Of a stretch of DNA of 64,000 nucleotides, positions 62,014 through 64,000 are shown in pieces. Source of the stretch: Saccharopolyspora rosea (GTDB lineage: Bacteria; Actinomycetota; Actinomycetes; Mycobacteriales; Pseudonocardiaceae); the NCBI RefSeq assembly GCF_025643595.1, contig NZ_CP102826.1:3162001-3226000 (forward strand), written 5' to 3'. Made by a program: the position numbers and the translations under genes. Numbering within the stretch: position 1 is the first letter of the stretch; the number at the start of each line of letters is the position of its first letter. The notes under the pieces were generated by a model that was not told the origin of the DNA, made no database searches, and was given only the letters and a program-made list of their open reading frames with translations.

Positions 62014-63270
62014 ATGGCTGAGCTCTCGCCGGTGCTGAAGCAGGCGACACCGGTCCTGGCCGCCCGCGGGGAAGGTGTCCACCTCTACGACGAACAGGAC
62101 CGCCGCTACCTCGACTTCACCGCCGGGATCGGAGTCACCAGCACCGGCCACTGCCACCCGCGCGTGGTGGAAGCCGCCCAGCGCCAGGTGGGTACCCTGA
62201 TCCACGGCCAGTACACGACGGTCATGCACCGCCCGCTGCTGCGGCTGACCGAACGCCTCGGCGAAGTGCTGCCCGACGGGCTGGACCGGCTGTTCTACGT
62301 CAACTCCGGCAGCGAAGCGGTCGAGGCCGCGGTGCGACTGGCCCGGCAGGCCACCGGGCGGCAGAACATCATCGCCTTCCAGGGCGGGTTCCACGGGCGC
62401 ACCATGGGCGCCGGCGCGCTGACCAGCTCCGGCACCAAGGTCCGGTCCGGGATCGGCCCGATGATGCCCGGCGTGGCCTTCGCGCCCTTCCCGGAGACCT
62501 ACCGGCACGGCTGGAGCGAGACCGAGGCGGTGCGCTTCGCGCTCGGCGAGCTCGACCAGCTGCTGGTCACCGTCAGCTCCCCCCGCGACACCGCGGCGAT
62601 CATCGTCGAGCCGGTCCTCGGCGAGGGCGGCTACATCCCCGCGCCCCCGGAGTTCCTGGCCGGGCTGCGCGACCGCGCCGACCGGCACGGCATCCTGCTC
62701 ATCCTCGACGAGGTGCAGACCGGCGTGGGCCGCACCGGCCGGTTCTGGGGGCACGAGCACGCCGCGATCCGCCCCGACATCCTCATCACCGCCAAGGGGC
62801 TGGCCAGCGGCTTCCCGCTGTCGGCGATCGCGGCGGGCCAGGAGCTGATGAGCCGGGCGTGGCCGGGCTCGCAGGGCGGCACCTACGGCGGCAACGCCGT
62901 CGCCGCCGCGGCCGCCGTGGCCACCCTGGACGTGGTCCGCGACGAGAACCTGGTCGCCAACGCGGCCGAACAGGGCAGCCGGCTGCGCGAGGGGCTGCAC
63001 AAGGTCGCCGCCGAACACCCGGTCATCGGCGACGTGCGCGGCCTCGGGCTGATGCTGGCCAACGAGTTCACCACGCCCGACGGGCAACCCGACACGACCA
63101 CCGCCACCCGCGCCCACGCCGCCGCGGCCGAGCGCGGCCTGCTGCTGCTGACCTGCGGGCCGCACGGCAACGTGGTGCGCATGATCCCCCCGCTGATCGT
63201 CACCGCCGACCAGGTCGACGAGGCGGTCGGGCTGTGGAGCCAGGCCGTGCACGACGCGGTGTCGGCCTGA
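62014..63270 (+). CDS. Class III aminotransferase (4-aminobutyrate transaminase-like)
   Basis: This 418-residue PLP enzyme transfers an omega-amino group to 2-oxoglutarate or pyruvate. FYVNSGSEAVEAAVRLAR binds the PLP phosphate. IIVEPVLGEGGYIPAP and ILDEVQTGVGRTGRFW place the PLP-contacting Asp, and ITAKGLASGFPLSA contains the Schiff-base Lys. Similarity is to GabT/ornithine-type enzymes. ATG at 62014 is preferred over 61981 and 61996 because GGGAG then lies seven bases upstream. Paired with the divergent semialdehyde dehydrogenase, it suggests an omega-amino acid intermediate degraded to a dicarboxylate. Confidence 0.88.
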   Translation: MAELSPVLKQATPVLAARGEGVHLYDEQDRRYLDFTAGIGVTSTGHCHPRVVEAAQRQVGTLIHGQYTTVMHRPLLRLTERLGEVLPDGLDRLFYVNSGSEAVEAAVRLARQATGRQNIIAFQGGFHGRTMGAGALTSSGTKVRSGIGPMMPGVAFAPFPETYRHGWSETEAVRFALGELDQLLVTVSSPRDTAAIIVEPVLGEGGYIPAPPEFLAGLRDRADRHGILLILDEVQTGVGRTGRFWGHEHAAIRPDILITAKGLASGFPLSAIAAGQELMSRAWPGSQGGTYGGNAVAAAAAVATLDVVRDENLVANAAEQGSRLREGLHKVAAEHPVIGDVRGLGLMLANEFTTPDGQPDTTTATRAHAAAAERGLLLLTCGPHGNVVRMIPPLIVTADQVDEAVGLWSQAVHDAVSA

Positions 63271-63458
63271 CCGGCCGGTGGTGGGCGGCGCTGCGTGACC
63301 GCTCACCACCCTCTCACCAGCCCGAATGAGTGATCCGCGGCCACGGTTTGGTAGCGGTGCGTGCTCTTGCTGCGGTCGTCTGGGATGCTTGCACGCCGAA
63401 GTCCGGCACGCACCTGCGCGTGCCGGGGAGTCGACGCGACGCAGGTGTGGACAAGCTC

Positions 63459-64000
63459 ATGAGCGATTGGTCGGCGGGAGGCCCGCCGCGAGGCCGCGGT
63501 CAGCGCGGTCGAGGTGGCTACGACTACTACCGGGAGGCCCGCGGAGGCACTCCCGCAGGCAGGCGGCCGCCCCAGCAACCCCCTCCACCACCCGGCCGCG
63601 GCGCCCGACAGCGCCCCGACACGCCGCCACCGCCGCGCAAGCGCCCCCGGTGGGGCCGGCGCATCGGCATCACCCTGCTGGTGCTGGTGGTGCTGCTGGG
63701 CGGCCTGGTGTTCTACTTCGACAGCATGCTCCAGCGCACCAATGCGCTGGACTACCCCGGCCGCACCAGTGCGGACTCGCCGGGCACCAACTGGCTGTTG
63801 GTCGGCTCCGACAGCCGGGAAGGACTCGACGACGCGCAACGCCAGGAGCTGTCGGCCGGTGACGCCGCGGGCAAGCGCACCGACACCATGATGTTGCTGC
63901 ACGTACCCGCCAGCGGTGGTCAGGCCGCACTGATCAGCCTGCCCCGCGACTCCTACGTGAGCATCCCCGGTCACGGCAAGGACAAGCTCAACGCCGCCTT
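63459..64000 (+). CDS. LCP (LytR-CpsA-Psr) family cell-wall glycopolymer ligase, partial
   Basis: The first 180 residues are present and the window cuts the gene. A cytoplasmic Gly/Arg/Pro-rich N-terminus (~1-70) precedes one membrane helix (IGITLLVLVVLLGGLVFYF). The start of the extracellular LCP domain follows: TNWLLVGSDSREGL, KRTDTMMLLHVPA and LISLPRDSYVSIPG, with the conserved Asp, Arg and Asp-x-Met motifs that bind the polyprenyl pyrophosphate. LCP proteins attach arabinogalactan or teichoic polymers to peptidoglycan. It is unrelated to the catabolic cluster before it. The 188-base gap upstream shows no other gene. Confidence 0.9.
   Translation, partial: MSDWSAGGPPRGRGQRGRGGYDYYREARGGTPAGRRPPQQPPPPPGRGARQRPDTPPPPRKRPRWGRRIGITLLVLVVLLGGLVFYFDSMLQRTNALDYPGRTSADSPGTNWLLVGSDSREGLDDAQRQELSAGDAAGKRTDTMMLLHVPASGGQAALISLPRDSYVSIPGHGKDKLNAA

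Overview
The window is very GC-rich actinobacterial DNA with many GTG starts, overlapping ATGA gene junctions and dense coding. An InhA-type enoyl reductase, the acn - ripA-like - moxR - DUF58 - VWA - fabG - inhA - hemH - NfeD - SPFH gene order, an NnaR-type nitrate regulator and a CtpI-like P-type ATPase together suggest a Pseudonocardiaceae-type actinomycete (for example a Saccharopolyspora relative). This is inferred from gene content only. No tRNA, rRNA or CRISPR array was seen.

Layout. 0-10.7 kb is accessory DNA: a drug-efflux-type MFS protein, a divergent SDR/TetR pair sharing a 38-bp perfect palindrome, a cupin protein, a DinB/TetR pair, a P450-ferredoxin pair, two SAM methyltransferases and a ferredoxin reductase. 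Two copies of a ~276-bp element with copy-specific terminal inverted repeats (1518-1828 and 6612-6943) lie here. 10.8-45.8 kb follows the mycobacterial Rv1475c-Rv1488 order, but between acnA and the ripA-like gene it carries about 17 kb of extra genes: an EamA exporter, a giant P-type ATPase, a complete assimilatory nitrate/nitrite operon and a sirtuin. That operon runs narK - nasA - nasB-like - nirB - nirD - nnaR - cbiX on the minus strand, mostly with overlapping junctions. It joins transport, reduction, siroheme supply and regulation in one unit, and mobA (molybdenum cofactor) lies nearby. The nnaR gene contains an in-frame tandem array built from the same core sequence as the dispersed 276-bp element.

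45.8-54.4 kb holds accessory metabolism: an acyl-CoA ligase behind a palindromic operator, a VOC/AraC pair, a GntR-MFS-aldehyde dehydrogenase group in which the dehydrogenase lacks two usual catalytic residues, and a LysR/YeiH pair. At 54.6-54.9 kb there is a decayed C-terminal remnant of a Tn3-family transposase.

54.9-63.3 kb is a catabolic cluster that I cannot match to a described pathway. It encodes an amidase, a D-2-hydroxyacid dehydrogenase, a DUF3830 protein, two maleate-isomerase-family proteins (one lacking the second cysteine), a GntR/FCD regulator, a succinate-semialdehyde-type dehydrogenase and a class III aminotransferase. Three palindromes sharing ATTGTCAACAAT lie in its three main promoter regions, so it looks like one locally regulated regulon. 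The window ends inside an LCP (LytR-CpsA-Psr) cell-wall ligase gene.
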